This document shows positions 1 to 10,006 of a DNA stretch of 28,592 nt, in pieces. Position numbers and translations under genes: made by a program. The notes under the pieces were generated by a model that saw only the letters and a program-made list of their open reading frames with translations, made no database searches and was not told where the DNA came from. Source of the DNA: Vairimorpha apis BRL 01 (taxonomy: Eukaryota > Microsporidia > Nosematidae); assembly GCA_000447185.1 (NCBI GenBank), contig KE647263.1, forward strand, positions 1-28,592, written 5' to 3'. Each line of letters begins with the position of its first letter. The first letter of the stretch is position 1.

Positions 1-539
1 TTATTTCTTCTATTATGATAATAAAATCCGTGTAATGATGTTCGACCGTTTAATGTATGTGCATACACAATATGCTTGTTATGTTCATAATAATTAGAAA
101 TAATATTTGTTGGTTTTATAATTTCATTACTTTTTACAAAAATCGCCCAAAGTTGATTATCTTTATATTTACAATCATAAAATGCTACTTTTAATTCTCT
201 TTTAGGAATTAACATGCTAGTTTCAGCTTCTAAACATTTATTATTTTTCATTAGGAAAAATCGTGATTCACCGTCAAATATTATTTTAAATGAACTATCA
301 CCTGTTGAAAATTGATTTTGTATAATTATATTATTGTCACTTAAAATTAAATTTTTCTTAATAATTGCATCTGTAAAATTCATATTTCCTAAATCAGAAT
401 AGCTAAATTTAAATTCAACTGGTGAGTAAAAACCTGACAATATTAGAGTATCATTTAATTTAGATAGAAAACTGCTTCCTGTGCCCTGTTTAATATAAAA
501 TCTAGAGGATGCTTGTAATAAAAATATAAATAAAAACAT
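1..539 (-). CDS. Ricin-B-lectin-like secreted protein, 3' end cut by window
   Basis: The frame opens at the ATG complementary to 537-539 and stays open for 179 codons to the window edge, so the C-terminus is missing. The protein begins with a short hydrophobic stretch (MFLFIFLLQASS) that looks like a signal peptide, so secretion into the host cell or the spore is plausible. Around residues 102-134 a Cys-Leu pair, a later Cys and an N-Q-L-W-A-I segment (QLW at 129-131) resemble the repeat of ricin-B (beta-trefoil) lectins, whose hallmark is QxW. Ricin-B-like proteins are a known secreted family in microsporidia and are sugar-binding lectins; no toxic enzyme domain is seen here. No CCC motif lies immediately upstream of this ATG, unlike most genes here. 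The lectin assignment rests on one repeat by eye and could be wrong; the coding status is fairly secure. Confidence 0.6.
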   Translation of the reverse strand, partial: MFLFIFLLQASSRFYIKQGTGSSFLSKLNDTLILSGFYSPVEFKFSYSDLGNMNFTDAIIKKNLILSDNNIIIQNQFSTGDSSFKIIFDGESRFFLMKNNKCLEAETSMLIPKRELKVAFYDCKYKDNQLWAIFVKSNEIIKPTNIISNYYEHNKHIVYAHTLNGRTSLHGFYYHNRRN

Positions 540-600
540 TTTTTAATTTGTTATATTATTTTTAAAATGTTTTGTGTTTTTCAGAACCAACAAAATATGA

Positions 601-702
601 TTGAATTTTGATGGTACTACAGCTGATAATTTAATTAAAAATTATTGGTTAAAACGCAAATCATGTCAAAAAAGATGTATACGAAAGGTTTTACATATAT
701 AA
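601..702 (+). pseudogene. Short decayed coding fragment
   Basis: A 33-codon stretch without an ATG, flanked by a TGA at 598-600 and a TAA, encodes a peptide with D-G-T-T-A-D, then a basic Cys-containing segment (KRKSCQKRC). Its base composition is less AT-rich than the flanks, which makes it look like a relic of a real protein rather than random open frame. I do not recognise the family. It lies just upstream of a second decayed fragment at 782-1030, and the two may come from one element. Confidence 0.25.
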
Positions 703-781
703 ATAATTTTTTCTTTTTAAATTTTTAAAACGTTTTTTATATTTATATATTATAAAAAAGTTATAAATATTATTTTATGTC

Positions 782-1030
782 AAATTTTTTAGCATAATTC
801 CAAATGTGCTAACATGGGATATTATAGTCACTAAATACCACGCAAAATACAGAAAATCGCTAGAAATCTTAGATCGAATCGAAGCATATATTTAATCAGT
901 AACTCTTAAAAAAGCTTTAGAGAGTGTGTCGATGGAGTACAAAAGAAGAGGCGACTTAATATTAGCGAAGAAAGAGAGGAACGAAAACTTACATACTAGT
1001 AAATTCGTTTGATACGGAAGCGAAAAATAA
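782..1030 (+). pseudogene. Decayed ORF of a possible dispersed element (copy A)
   Basis: One reading frame gives protein-like sequence through two in-frame stops (893-895 and 1010-1012): it contains P-N-V-L-T-W-D, then V-T-K-Y-H, then L-E-I-L-D-R-I-E-A-Y-I, a stop, and T-L-K-K-A-L-E-S-V-S-M-E-Y-K-R-R-G. The segment has many G/C-containing codons and stands out from the surrounding AT-rich DNA. The L-E-S-(V/L)-S-M-E core recurs on the opposite strand near 21.9 kb, and a weaker match lies near 1.85 kb. This suggests relics of one multicopy gene or transposable element. The family is not identified and no terminal repeats were found. Confidence 0.4.
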
Positions 1031-3898
1031 TAGAATAAGAAAATAACCCTCAAATAAAAAGTTTAGTTATGTTAAATTTTACATTTTAATTTATATATTA
1101 TAAATAATAATTACATTATAATACTTTAAAATTATTAATTTCTGCATAACACCTATGTTAAAACTCATTTATTTTCTATAGAGATTATCAAAACATTTAA
1201 AAATTATTTAATTGAATAATTTGATATAATTTTTTCATTTAAAATTATTATAATAGAATTAATTTTTGCTTCGCAGTTGATTAAAAAATTAAATGACATG
1301 TAAAACATTTTAAAGAGTATTTTTTTTAGAACTAATTTAAACAATAAAATTTTTAATAAAACATTGTAAAAAAAATTTTGAAGAAAAAAAAAGAAAGTTT
1401 TAAAAAGAAATTTATTCTATTTTTTGATTTTTTATGTTATAAGTAAAAAATTTATAAAGATTTGAATTAATACGTAATTTTTATAATTATAATATTCAAT
1501 TGTCTAAAATTAACCTAATTCTTAAACGAATATATAATATAATTATTTATTTATCGTCACTACAAATATGATTCCATATAATATTTGAAAGAAAAAAAAT
1601 TTTAATAAATTGCATATAAATATTAACAATATCATCAATATAAAGTTTATAAGATTATTTTGTTTATATTATAAGCAATTCATATTTAGAGCATATTTAA
1701 AATAATATCATATTTAGTTTCTTTGGATTCATTATCTCAGGGCTTTTTTGTTTTATTTATATTTTAGTTTCTCCAACTTGTAATATTTTCTACAAATATA
1801 TATCGTTTAATATTACTCCAATGATTTTTTCATCATTTTTAATTTAAAGAAATAAACTTTAAAGTCTTCTTAAGTACGAAAAATTGTATTATGCCTCTAG
1901 ATTAAGGCGAAATTATAGTTCTTAAATTATTTATTGTAATATCTAGATGTAAACCATCACTTGTTGTTACAAAAAGAATTATTGTTATCTTTGCTAAGTG
2001 TATTTGTACTATTTCGTTGACAAAAAATCATAATCTCTTAATTTTTTATTGTTAATAAGAGTCAGACAGTTTTAAATAGTGATTTTTACTCCACAATTAT
2101 GAATTTTTTTCTTTTATTTATAACAAGGATAACAAGCTTATTATGTCAAACTTTTATAGCTGTTTTATCCTTGTATCCATTTGTTTGGCATTATCATTAG
2201 GCATAACATCTTAAACTAAGTAATTCTCATTTAATAATTCTTTTTAAAAACATAAATGAATATTAAAACAGCTGTATATATAAAATACCTCATCATGACT
2301 TTTTATATGTTCAAATTATAAAATTTGATCGCTTTATATTTATAAATGATAATTATCATTCTTTAATATCACAGTGAAGACATTATCATTCAGATTACAA
2401 AAAAAATGTTTTTTTGTTGTAGGAAGTAATACATTATTTTATATATATACTTATTATTTCTTTTTGTTAAAAAAATATTATAACTTTTATTTAAATAAAT
2501 ATAAAAAAAAACTTACAAATAATTTTAAGAATATTATATAGAAAATTTAAATATATTTTTTTGTATGTGCAAAAATTGTTAAAGATTATAAATTAAGAGC
2601 AAGAAACTTAAGAAATGAAAATAAAAAATTTAATTAAAATATAATAATATTGTTATGAGTTTGAATACTTTTTAAAATATATTAAAATTTTGATTTTTAA
2701 AAAAATAAACATTATAATAACATAATTTACAAACAATGACTCTTATTTTCAAAAAAATTTATTAAAACCAATTTTTATTGTAATATTTTATATTTAAGCT
2801 ATTAAAAAATGACAACCTTAATTTAAATATATATTATTAACATTAAAAATAAAAAATCTAAATAATATTTATCTAATAAACTAAAAAGCTTAGTTTTTGA
2901 TTTATCTAATAATTTTATAATTTTTTATAATGATAAAAGAAAAATTGTTATTTTATCTATAATACAATTTATATTTTTTACATTGATATGAGAAAATTAA
3001 ATTTTTTATAAAAATTAATTAAAAAATATAATTATAATTTTCATGATACAAAAAAATATACGTTAAATGTTGGAATTTTAATATTTTTATTAATTAAAAA
3101 TACTTATAAATAATTTTTATAAAAAATTTACAAATACATAAAATATATTTATATAAAGTATTTGAAAAGAAAAGATTTATATAATGCTATAATTTCAATA
3201 ATTTTACATCCAATAAATTAAAAAGAAAAAAATTAGAATATTTAAATTATCTTTTTGAGAACATTTCTTTTCCATAATTATTTTACATTTTAAATAATTG
3301 TTTTAATATTTAATAAATTAAAAAATTTTATCACAATATAGATCATTAAAACATCATCAACAAATAAATTTAAATTATATATTAATTAATATAATAAGAA
3401 ATTTAATCTAAAAATAATTTACTTTTATCAAAATTAAAATATATTTAAAATATAATAATTGTCATTTGAATTTTAAAATATATTAAGTATTTAAATTTTA
3501 ATTTAAATAATTTATTACTGTAAATACAGCATTAAAGTAATTAAATGTATTTAGTTTAATCATTACAGTTGTTTCGTAAATTTATTTATAAATATTTTAT
3601 AATAAAATATATTTGTATCATTGTATATAATAACGTATATTACATTGAAATGAATAACAAATAAACTTTTACTTCTGAAGCAATTTTTTGTAACATATAA
3701 AAATTATTTATTTCAATATAAAAAGATTTTTTATTTTTGACTAAAAAGTATTTAAATTTTTTAAAATATTTTTACAATTGAAACATTTTGTTTTAAATCC
3801 TTTTATTGTATCAATAGAAAATAATTTTTATCATTTTACAAATAAACAAACAAATTAATATATTTTAGAAATAAAAGTAAAATACCCTTGAGCGAAAA
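1031..3898. other. Long AT-rich gene-free stretch
   Basis: This is almost entirely A/T with frequent short stop-bounded frames. The only internal structure seen is a less AT-rich patch at about 1840-2420. No tRNA-like cloverleaf, no CCC-plus-ATG gene start and no clear tandem repeat was found. A CCC on the minus strand near 1740 leads only to an 11-codon frame. Confidence 0.6.
1839..2027 (-). pseudogene. Possible decayed copy C of the dispersed element
   Basis: On the minus strand a frame running from about 2027 down to 1839 is interrupted once, at a TAA just before the peptide beginning S-R-G-I-I-Q. It continues F-V-L-K-K-T-L-K-F-I-S-L. This is similar in spacing to A-Y-I-(stop)-S-V-T-L-K-K-A-L-E-S-V-S-M in copy A at 782-1030. 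The upstream 40 residues are open and include a D-G-L-H-L-D-I segment. Resemblance is short, and Lys/Leu-rich matches arise easily by chance in such DNA, so this is tentative. Confidence 0.2.
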
Positions 3899-4105
3899 AT
3901 GTTGAAAGTAGATTTAATTAAAAACAGAACTGTCCAAAATAACAGGAGAGAACCCATAAAAATTTTTAGTTTAAAAATGCTAAGTTTAATTATAAAACTT
4001 TTTATCTATTTTATAGCTTTACTTTTATCATATGTGATAAGTTTTGTATTGTCAATATTTGTTTATATAATTTATATTTTTTTAGGATTTATGGGATACG
4101 ATTGA
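3899..4105 (+). CDS. Small hydrophobic membrane protein, unknown
   Basis: A 68-codon frame encodes a short polar, basic N-terminus (about 25 residues) followed by roughly 40 strongly hydrophobic residues, enough for two membrane passes or a hairpin, ending in G-F-M-G-Y-D. A CCC lies at 3885-3887, eleven bases before the ATG, which fits microsporidian start regions though the spacing is longer than for neighbours. The family is not recognised; small ER or vacuolar membrane subunits have this size and shape, but nothing specific supports that. Hydrophobic frames arise easily in AT-rich DNA because T-rich codons encode Phe, Leu and Ile, so a spurious frame remains possible. It lies 120 bp upstream of the broken cytochrome-b5 reductase on the same strand. 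Confidence 0.45.
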   Translation: MLKVDLIKNRTVQNNRREPIKIFSLKMLSLIIKLFIYFIALLLSYVISFVLSIFVYIIYIFLGFMGYD

Positions 4106-4225
4106 ACAAATAATTTCGATTGTTATAAATAAATTTTTTTTATCAAAAATGTCAATTTTTTTGAATTTTTAAATTTTTATTATTAGTTTTTTTATTTATA
4201 TAATTTTTTTTAACCGCAACACATA

Positions 4226-4979
4226 ATGAAAGATGATAATCTCATTGATATGGTATTAGAAGATAAGAAAAAATTATCATATAATGTAATGTTTATAAAA
4301 CTAAAATCTAAAATGCTTTTACAAAAGAGTCGTGTATCATTTTTTGTTTTTATTCACAATATAAATAAAATTTAAAAAATCCTTACACTCCTATAAATTG
4401 GTCAGAAAATGAATTAAGTTTTTTTATAAAAGTTTATAATCATAATGGAATTCCAGATTATTTAAATTCTTTAACAATTGGAGAAAGTGTTTGGATTTCA
4501 AATCCAATGGAAAAACTTGAATATAATCCCAATTATAAAAAAATTTTAATGATCTGTGGTGGAACTGGAATTACACCAATGTTACAAATTTTAAGAAAAG
4601 AAAATTTTAAATCTAAATTTACAATTATATCGTGTAATAGTTCATTAAAAGATATTATTTTAAGTAAAGATATCATAAATGATGATTTAAGTGTTTTTCA
4701 TGTTATTAGTAAAAAAGAAGAAAATAATCAGATAAATAATACAAAATATTTTATTGATGAAAAAAGCAAAACTTATTTGAAGGACGTATAACAAAAGAAA
4801 TTATTGAAAAAGTTCATGAGATTAATAAAATTAAAAAATATGATTTTGTGTATGTGTGTGGTCCACCTAATTTTATGAATGTTGTTTCAGGCGATAAACT
4901 ACCAGACAAAACTCAAGGTGAAATAGTTGGTTTATTAAAAGAGATGGGTTATGATAGTTCCAATGTATACAAATTCTAA
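4226..4979 (+). pseudogene. NADH-cytochrome b5 reductase, two frameshifts
   Basis: This flavoprotein family transfers electrons from NADH through FAD to cytochrome b5, usually at the ER or outer mitochondrial membrane. Three overlapping frames together cover the FAD/NAD module. They are 4226-4375 (N-terminal part), 4369-4791 (Y-T-P-I-N FAD-site segment, then G-G-T-G-I-T-P nucleotide-binding motif) and about 4782-4979 (V-C-G-P-P-N-F motif and a C-terminus ending V-Y-K-F). Each transition behaves as one missing base, the first within 4366-4375 in an A/T-rich run and the second near 4778-4784. The usual Arg of the R-x-Y-T/S FAD motif reads as Asn here, right beside the first shift. No N-terminal membrane anchor is evident. 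The ATG has only CC in the preceding bases. Genuine decay and sequencing error cannot be separated from this sequence alone. Confidence 0.75.
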
Positions 4980-5030
4980 ATTAAAATTTCATTTATTTGT
5001 TTATTTTTTAAATTACTCTTCATTTACCCT

Positions 5031-7406
5031 ATGTTATCACAAGGAGAACTACTTAGGAATCCATCAAGAACCATTTTACAAAGACCTTTAAAACCTCGAA
5101 TCAAAAAACCAGGTTTATGGTCAAAATTATCAAGGTTATTTACTTGTCTTATTCCAAACTTTTTATTAAGATGGTGTGGAATGGAAACAGAAGAAATTCA
5201 GCGTGCGTGGCGGGAAAAAGTTGCTCTTTGTATGTGTATATTTATTTGTTGGATTATATTAACTTTTTTAACATATGGGATGAATAGTATCGTATGTAAA
5301 GGCAACAATCAATATATTTATGGACAACTTCATAAAGCAAAGTTCGAAAGAAATATAGTTATTACAAATGGAAGTATATTTTACACAGACGATGATTCAT
5401 ATGAACCAAATCAAATTTATACTGGAACTTTTGAAAATAAAAGTTCTGCATGTAAAAAAGCATTTGGACGACAATTATTAAGTGGAGGAAGAAGTACTAA
5501 AAAATTAGAAAGAATTGCACCAATTTGTTTTGATTGGGCATTTATTACTAAAAATAATTTTATTACGATCGGAAATAAGGTTTATGATACTTCCTTATGC
5601 AAAGAAGAAACTTATGATAATTTTATAAAAAAATACTCTGGAACCGAAGCTAAACAAGATTATTTAACAGATGATGAATGGCAATGTTTTAAAGACGCAT
5701 TTTTTTCCGGAGAAATTGCTACAAAAACACCTGGATGCTTTATAGCAGATACTTTTTTGTATATTACAACCGTAATAATTTTTTCATTGATTATTGCAAA
5801 ATTTGTACTTGCAACTGTTTATTCTTGGCATATGAGAAGAAAAGTACGTCCTACTGAACAGATAACGCCTTGTATATTACTTGTTACAGCATATAGCGAA
5901 GATGAAGAAGGTTTGAGAAAAACTCTTGATAGTCTTTGCACTCAACAATATAATTATGATAGAAAACTAATCATTATTATTTCTGATGGAGAAATAACAG
6001 GAGAAGAAAATGCAAAAAGTACACCAGATATTATTTTAGATTTAATGGAAATTGATGATAGTGTAGTTGAACCAAAAAGCTATGTATCTTTAATGCCTGG
6101 TTCGAAACGAATAAATAAAGCAAAAGTATATACAGGATACTATAATTCTAGAGACAGATCTAGTAATTATAATAAATGTCGAATATTATTTATAAGAAAA
6201 TGTGGAAATTCTTCAGAATCATTTAAAGCAGGTAATAGAGGAAAGAGAGACACTCAAGTAATTTTAATGTCATTTTTTTCCAAACTAATATATGGTGATA
6301 GAATGTCAGAACTTGATTTTGAACTTTACCTTCGTTTAAAAAAATTAATGCCAGAAGTGGAACCTGTAGATTTTGAATGTATGCTTATGGTAGATGCAGA
6401 TACCATCGTAAAACCCGATGCTCTAAGTAAAATGGTATCGATATTTGAAACGGATCCAAAAGTTATAGGAATTTGTGGAGAAACAATGATTTTAAATAAA
6501 TGTGAAAGTTGGGTATCAATGATACAGGTCTTTGAGTATTATATAAGTCATCATTTAAGCAAAACATTTGAATCAGTCTTCGGAGGTTTAACTTGTCTTC
6601 CAGGATGTTTTTGTATGTATAGAATCAAAATAATTACAGACGAAGATGGAAATGTTATTACTGGATTTAAGTCGGTAAATTCAAAAATTTTTAGTGATGA
6701 TTCTTATGAAAAAAACTGCTTACCTATTTTGGCAAATCCATTTATAATAAATTCATATTCTGTATTTGAAGCCAAAACACTTCATCAAAAAAATTTACTG
6801 CATTTAGGAGAAGATAGATATTTAACAACGCTTCTTCTTAAAAATTTCTACAAAAGAAAATTAATTTTTGTGCCGCAAGCAAAATGCGAAACATATGTTC
6901 CTAGTAAATTTAAAGTATTATTAAGTCAAAGGAGAAGATGGATAAACTCAACAATACACAATTTACTTGAATTAATGATGGTAGATAAATTGTGCGGAGT
7001 ATTTTGTTGTTCAATGCAATTTGTTGTTATTGTTGAATTATTTGGAACTTTAGTACTTCCAGCTGCAATACTTTTCACAGGTGTTTTGATAGTTACTTCA
7101 ATTTTATACGAACCTGCATGGATACCACTTATAATGTTATTTGGGATTTTTATTTTACCGGCTTTTCTAATCTTGATTACGACATTCGAAATCAGTTATA
7201 TATTCTGGCTTTTTATATATATTCTATCAATTCCTATATGGAATTTTGTATTACCAATATATGCATTTTGGCATTTTGATGATTTTTCATGGGGAGATAC
7301 GAGGAAAGTAACAGGTGAAAATAAGGAAGAAATAAATAAAAATGACGAACAAGAAAAAATAAAATTAATGGAGTTAGAAGATTATCTACAAGAAATTAAT
7401 GAATAG
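5031..7406 (+). CDS. Chitin synthase
   Basis: A membrane-bound family 2 glycosyltransferase that polymerises UDP-GlcNAc into chitin, which in microsporidia builds the endospore layer. The 791-residue frame is intact. Membrane segments lie near residues 62-84 and 238-262, with a third cluster near 658-745. Catalytic-domain motifs are present: V-D-A-D-T (454-458), the acceptor-side P-G-C-F-C-M-Y-R (524-531), E-D-R-Y-L (594-598) and the family signature Q-R-R-R-W (633-637). Near the end D-F-S-W-G-D-T-R (751-758) is also typical of fungal chitin synthases. The C-terminus is charged and probably cytosolic. The ATG is preceded by CCC at 5027-5029. It starts 51 bp after the broken cytochrome-b5 reductase, on the same strand. 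No substitution in a key motif is visible. Confidence 0.96.
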   Translation: MLSQGELLRNPSRTILQRPLKPRIKKPGLWSKLSRLFTCLIPNFLLRWCGMETEEIQRAWREKVALCMCIFICWIILTFLTYGMNSIVCKGNNQYIYGQLHKAKFERNIVITNGSIFYTDDDSYEPNQIYTGTFENKSSACKKAFGRQLLSGGRSTKKLERIAPICFDWAFITKNNFITIGNKVYDTSLCKEETYDNFIKKYSGTEAKQDYLTDDEWQCFKDAFFSGEIATKTPGCFIADTFLYITTVIIFSLIIAKFVLATVYSWHMRRKVRPTEQITPCILLVTAYSEDEEGLRKTLDSLCTQQYNYDRKLIIIISDGEITGEENAKSTPDIILDLMEIDDSVVEPKSYVSLMPGSKRINKAKVYTGYYNSRDRSSNYNKCRILFIRKCGNSSESFKAGNRGKRDTQVILMSFFSKLIYGDRMSELDFELYLRLKKLMPEVEPVDFECMLMVDADTIVKPDALSKMVSIFETDPKVIGICGETMILNKCESWVSMIQVFEYYISHHLSKTFESVFGGLTCLPGCFCMYRIKIITDEDGNVITGFKSVNSKIFSDDSYEKNCLPILANPFIINSYSVFEAKTLHQKNLLHLGEDRYLTTLLLKNFYKRKLIFVPQAKCETYVPSKFKVLLSQRRRWINSTIHNLLELMMVDKLCGVFCCSMQFVVIVELFGTLVLPAAILFTGVLIVTSILYEPAWIPLIMLFGIFILPAFLILITTFEISYIFWLFIYILSIPIWNFVLPIYAFWHFDDFSWGDTRKVTGENKEEINKNDEQEKIKLMELEDYLQEINE

Positions 7407-7941
7407 ATTAAATTGTATAAAATAAATTTTCAAATATTGTAAGTTTTAAAATTTAAAAATAATTATTTTAAAAATATTCAAATATATAATTGTTTTCGTA
7501 ATTAAAATAATAAAAAAATATAAAACTTTTAAAATACATAAGATTCTTACATTATTTTTATTAAAATTTTATAGTTGATTTTTTTGTAATATTAAAAATA
7601 TTAAATGTTTACTTATACAAAAAATAAAAAAATATTTTTCTATATATCATTATTTAAAAAAAAACAAAAAGTAATAGTAGTCCTACTTTGCATCAAATTT
7701 TTATTTTTATGAAAACTAAACAATTTGTAAAAAAATTTATTTATCAAAATTTTTTAAAACTTTTTTGATATATAATTTAAAAATACATCTTTATATTATA
7801 ATTTAAATTCTAAATATTAAAAGCAATATAATCTAGAAATGTATTTTGAAAAAAATTTTTTTCTAAAATATTGTAGTTTCTTTGAATTTTGTTATTGTTT
7901 TTACAAATAAAAAAAATAAAAATTTAGTATTTTTCTAACCC
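7407..7941. other. AT-rich intergenic stretch
   Basis: Between chitin synthase and the uS8 gene there are only A/T-rich bases with homopolymer runs. I see no gene, RNA or repeat, apart from the CCC at 7939-7941 that abuts the uS8 start. Confidence 0.7.
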
Positions 7942-8325
7942 ATGAAGCAGCTTTCAAATCTTTGCAAAGCTATTAATAATGCATCAAGAGCAGGTAAAAG
8001 ACAATTACTATTAAGAGAATCCAATAATATGACGAGAGAGTTTTTAAGACAAATGTTGAAACACGGTTATATTACAAAATATTCATATGTTGATGATAAA
8101 AGAAAAGGTAAAAACATTATATATCTTAATGGAAGATTAAATAAGTGTGGTGTCATTTGCCCAAATTATAAAGTAGAAATTGATCATATTGAAAATTATA
8201 GATCATCATTACTACCAGCTAGACAATTTGGACATGTTTTGTTTAAAACAGAAAATGGTATACTTGATCATCGAGAATGTATCAGTAGTAATATTGGAGG
8301 TAGTATCATAGGGTTTTTTTATTGA
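7942..8325 (+). CDS. RPS22: 40S ribosomal protein uS8 (S15A / yeast S22)
   Basis: A component of the small ribosomal subunit that binds helix 21 of 18S rRNA. The 127-residue product aligns along its whole length with eukaryotic S15A (usually about 130 residues). Conserved stretches include [34 protein letters not shown] and the C-terminal G-G-x-I-I-G-F-F-Y. The chosen ATG directly follows CCC (7939-7941), and starts at most a few residues short of the usual N-terminus. The frame is intact, unlike several neighbours. Confidence 0.97.
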   Translation: MKQLSNLCKAINNASRAGKRQLLLRESNNMTREFLRQMLKHGYITKYSYVDDKRKGKNIIYLNGRLNKCGVICPNYKVEIDHIENYRSSLLPARQFGHVLFKTENGILDHRECISSNIGGSIIGFFY

Positions 8326-10006
8326 ATAAAAAAGTTTAATATTTAACTTTATTATTATAAACAGTGTTTTTTTTAAACATTTAAAGGTTTACATTTCATG
8401 TGCTTATTTTTATTTTAATGGCTTTGGTATAGTTTAAAAAACAAATAAAATATTAAGTATCTTAAAAAAGAAAAATTTAAGTTAAAGTGTTAATTTGCTA
8501 TTGAATTTTAAATAATTATTTAAGAAATTCTTTAAAAAAAATTAAGTTTGAATAAAGATTAAAAATAAACTATAAAAATATAATTTCTTATTAATAATAT
8601 GATATTTAAGAATATTTTTTATAATATAAGATTTTATATTATTCTTAAGTTTATAATAAAAATTTGTTTAATATTATATTATAAAAATATTTAATAATTT
8701 TACATTTTTTTTTAAAATATTTACACTATAGGATTATTATATAATCATAAATATTACAATAATTTAATAGAATATTCATTTATAATTTAAAATACAATTT
8801 ATACAGTAAAGTTTTTTTTTATAGTTCAAATTAAATATACTTATAAATATTATTTTATTTAAATTTTATAATAAAAAAAATACATTTTAAAAATAAACTG
8901 AATATTTTCTAAAACTAAATATTATACTTTTAAATTATATTCTTAACTTTATTTTAAAAAATTGACAAGATTACATAAAAAGCAAAGCGTCTAATTAAAA
9001 TATATTTTTTAAAATTTATAATAATTAGAGGTTAAAATTAAATTTATTTGTTTTATTAAATTATTATTTATAAAAAATAAAATATTTAAAATTTATATAG
9101 ATCATTAAAAATAATTAAAATTAATAATAAAAACAACATTAATATAAAAAAATGTAACAGATATAAATTTATATAAATGATATTATGAATATAAATTTTT
9201 TATATGTAAAAATTTAATAACAAAGTAATTAAATTAAAATTGTTTTTTAAAATTTAGTTTATTATTATTAAAAATTACAGTAATTACTAAAAAAACTTTT
9301 TCAAAGAAATATTACAAATGATTTTAAGTATAAAATTCATAAGAATTGATTTTTTGAATTTATATAAATTCTTGTTTTATTTTACAATAAGAATAAAAAT
9401 ATTTTAAAAAATGATTTTTAAATAATAAACTTCTCTAATATCATTGTGTAAAGTTAATTATACACTATATAAATTTAATTTAATGTAATATTTATAGATT
9501 ATTGCTAATTAAATACTGACATTTACTTCTTATAAATGAAGTGCTTTTTAAGTAATAATCTTTAAAACTGTATTATTCAAATTTAATGATAAAAAGTATT
9601 TTGTTAGAAAAAATTATATAATATTTAATATATAAAATTTACTTTTAAAATATCATTGTTTAATTAAAAAAAAATAAATTTTTCTAAATATTTTATTTAA
9701 AGTATTTTTTTAATAAAAAATTTTATTGCTAGAAATATTTAATTTTTATTAATTAAAATGTCAATTTGATACTGATAAATTATAATTAAAATAAAATTTT
9801 ATATGTAAAAAAAACAAAACTATTTTAAATGTTATAATTTACTTTGAATTTATTAATAATATATTAATTTTAATACATACATAGACAGTTTTTTATTTGT
9901 AAATAAAAATATTTAAATAATTTTAAAATAAATATTTTTTTAATTCGAAGAAATTTTTTTAAATGAGTTACTAAAAAACGCTTAACAATTTATTTTTTTT
10001 TACCCT
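8326..10006. other. Long AT-rich intergenic stretch
   Basis: About 1.7 kb of A/T-dominated sequence without a supportable gene, tRNA or tandem repeat. A CCC at 10003-10005 at its right end belongs to the POB3 start. Confidence 0.7.

Noticed and set aside
4366..4380. Spliceosomal introns explaining the frame breaks
   Set aside because: The frames on both sides of each break overlap or touch, leaving no room for an intron with GT-AG ends.
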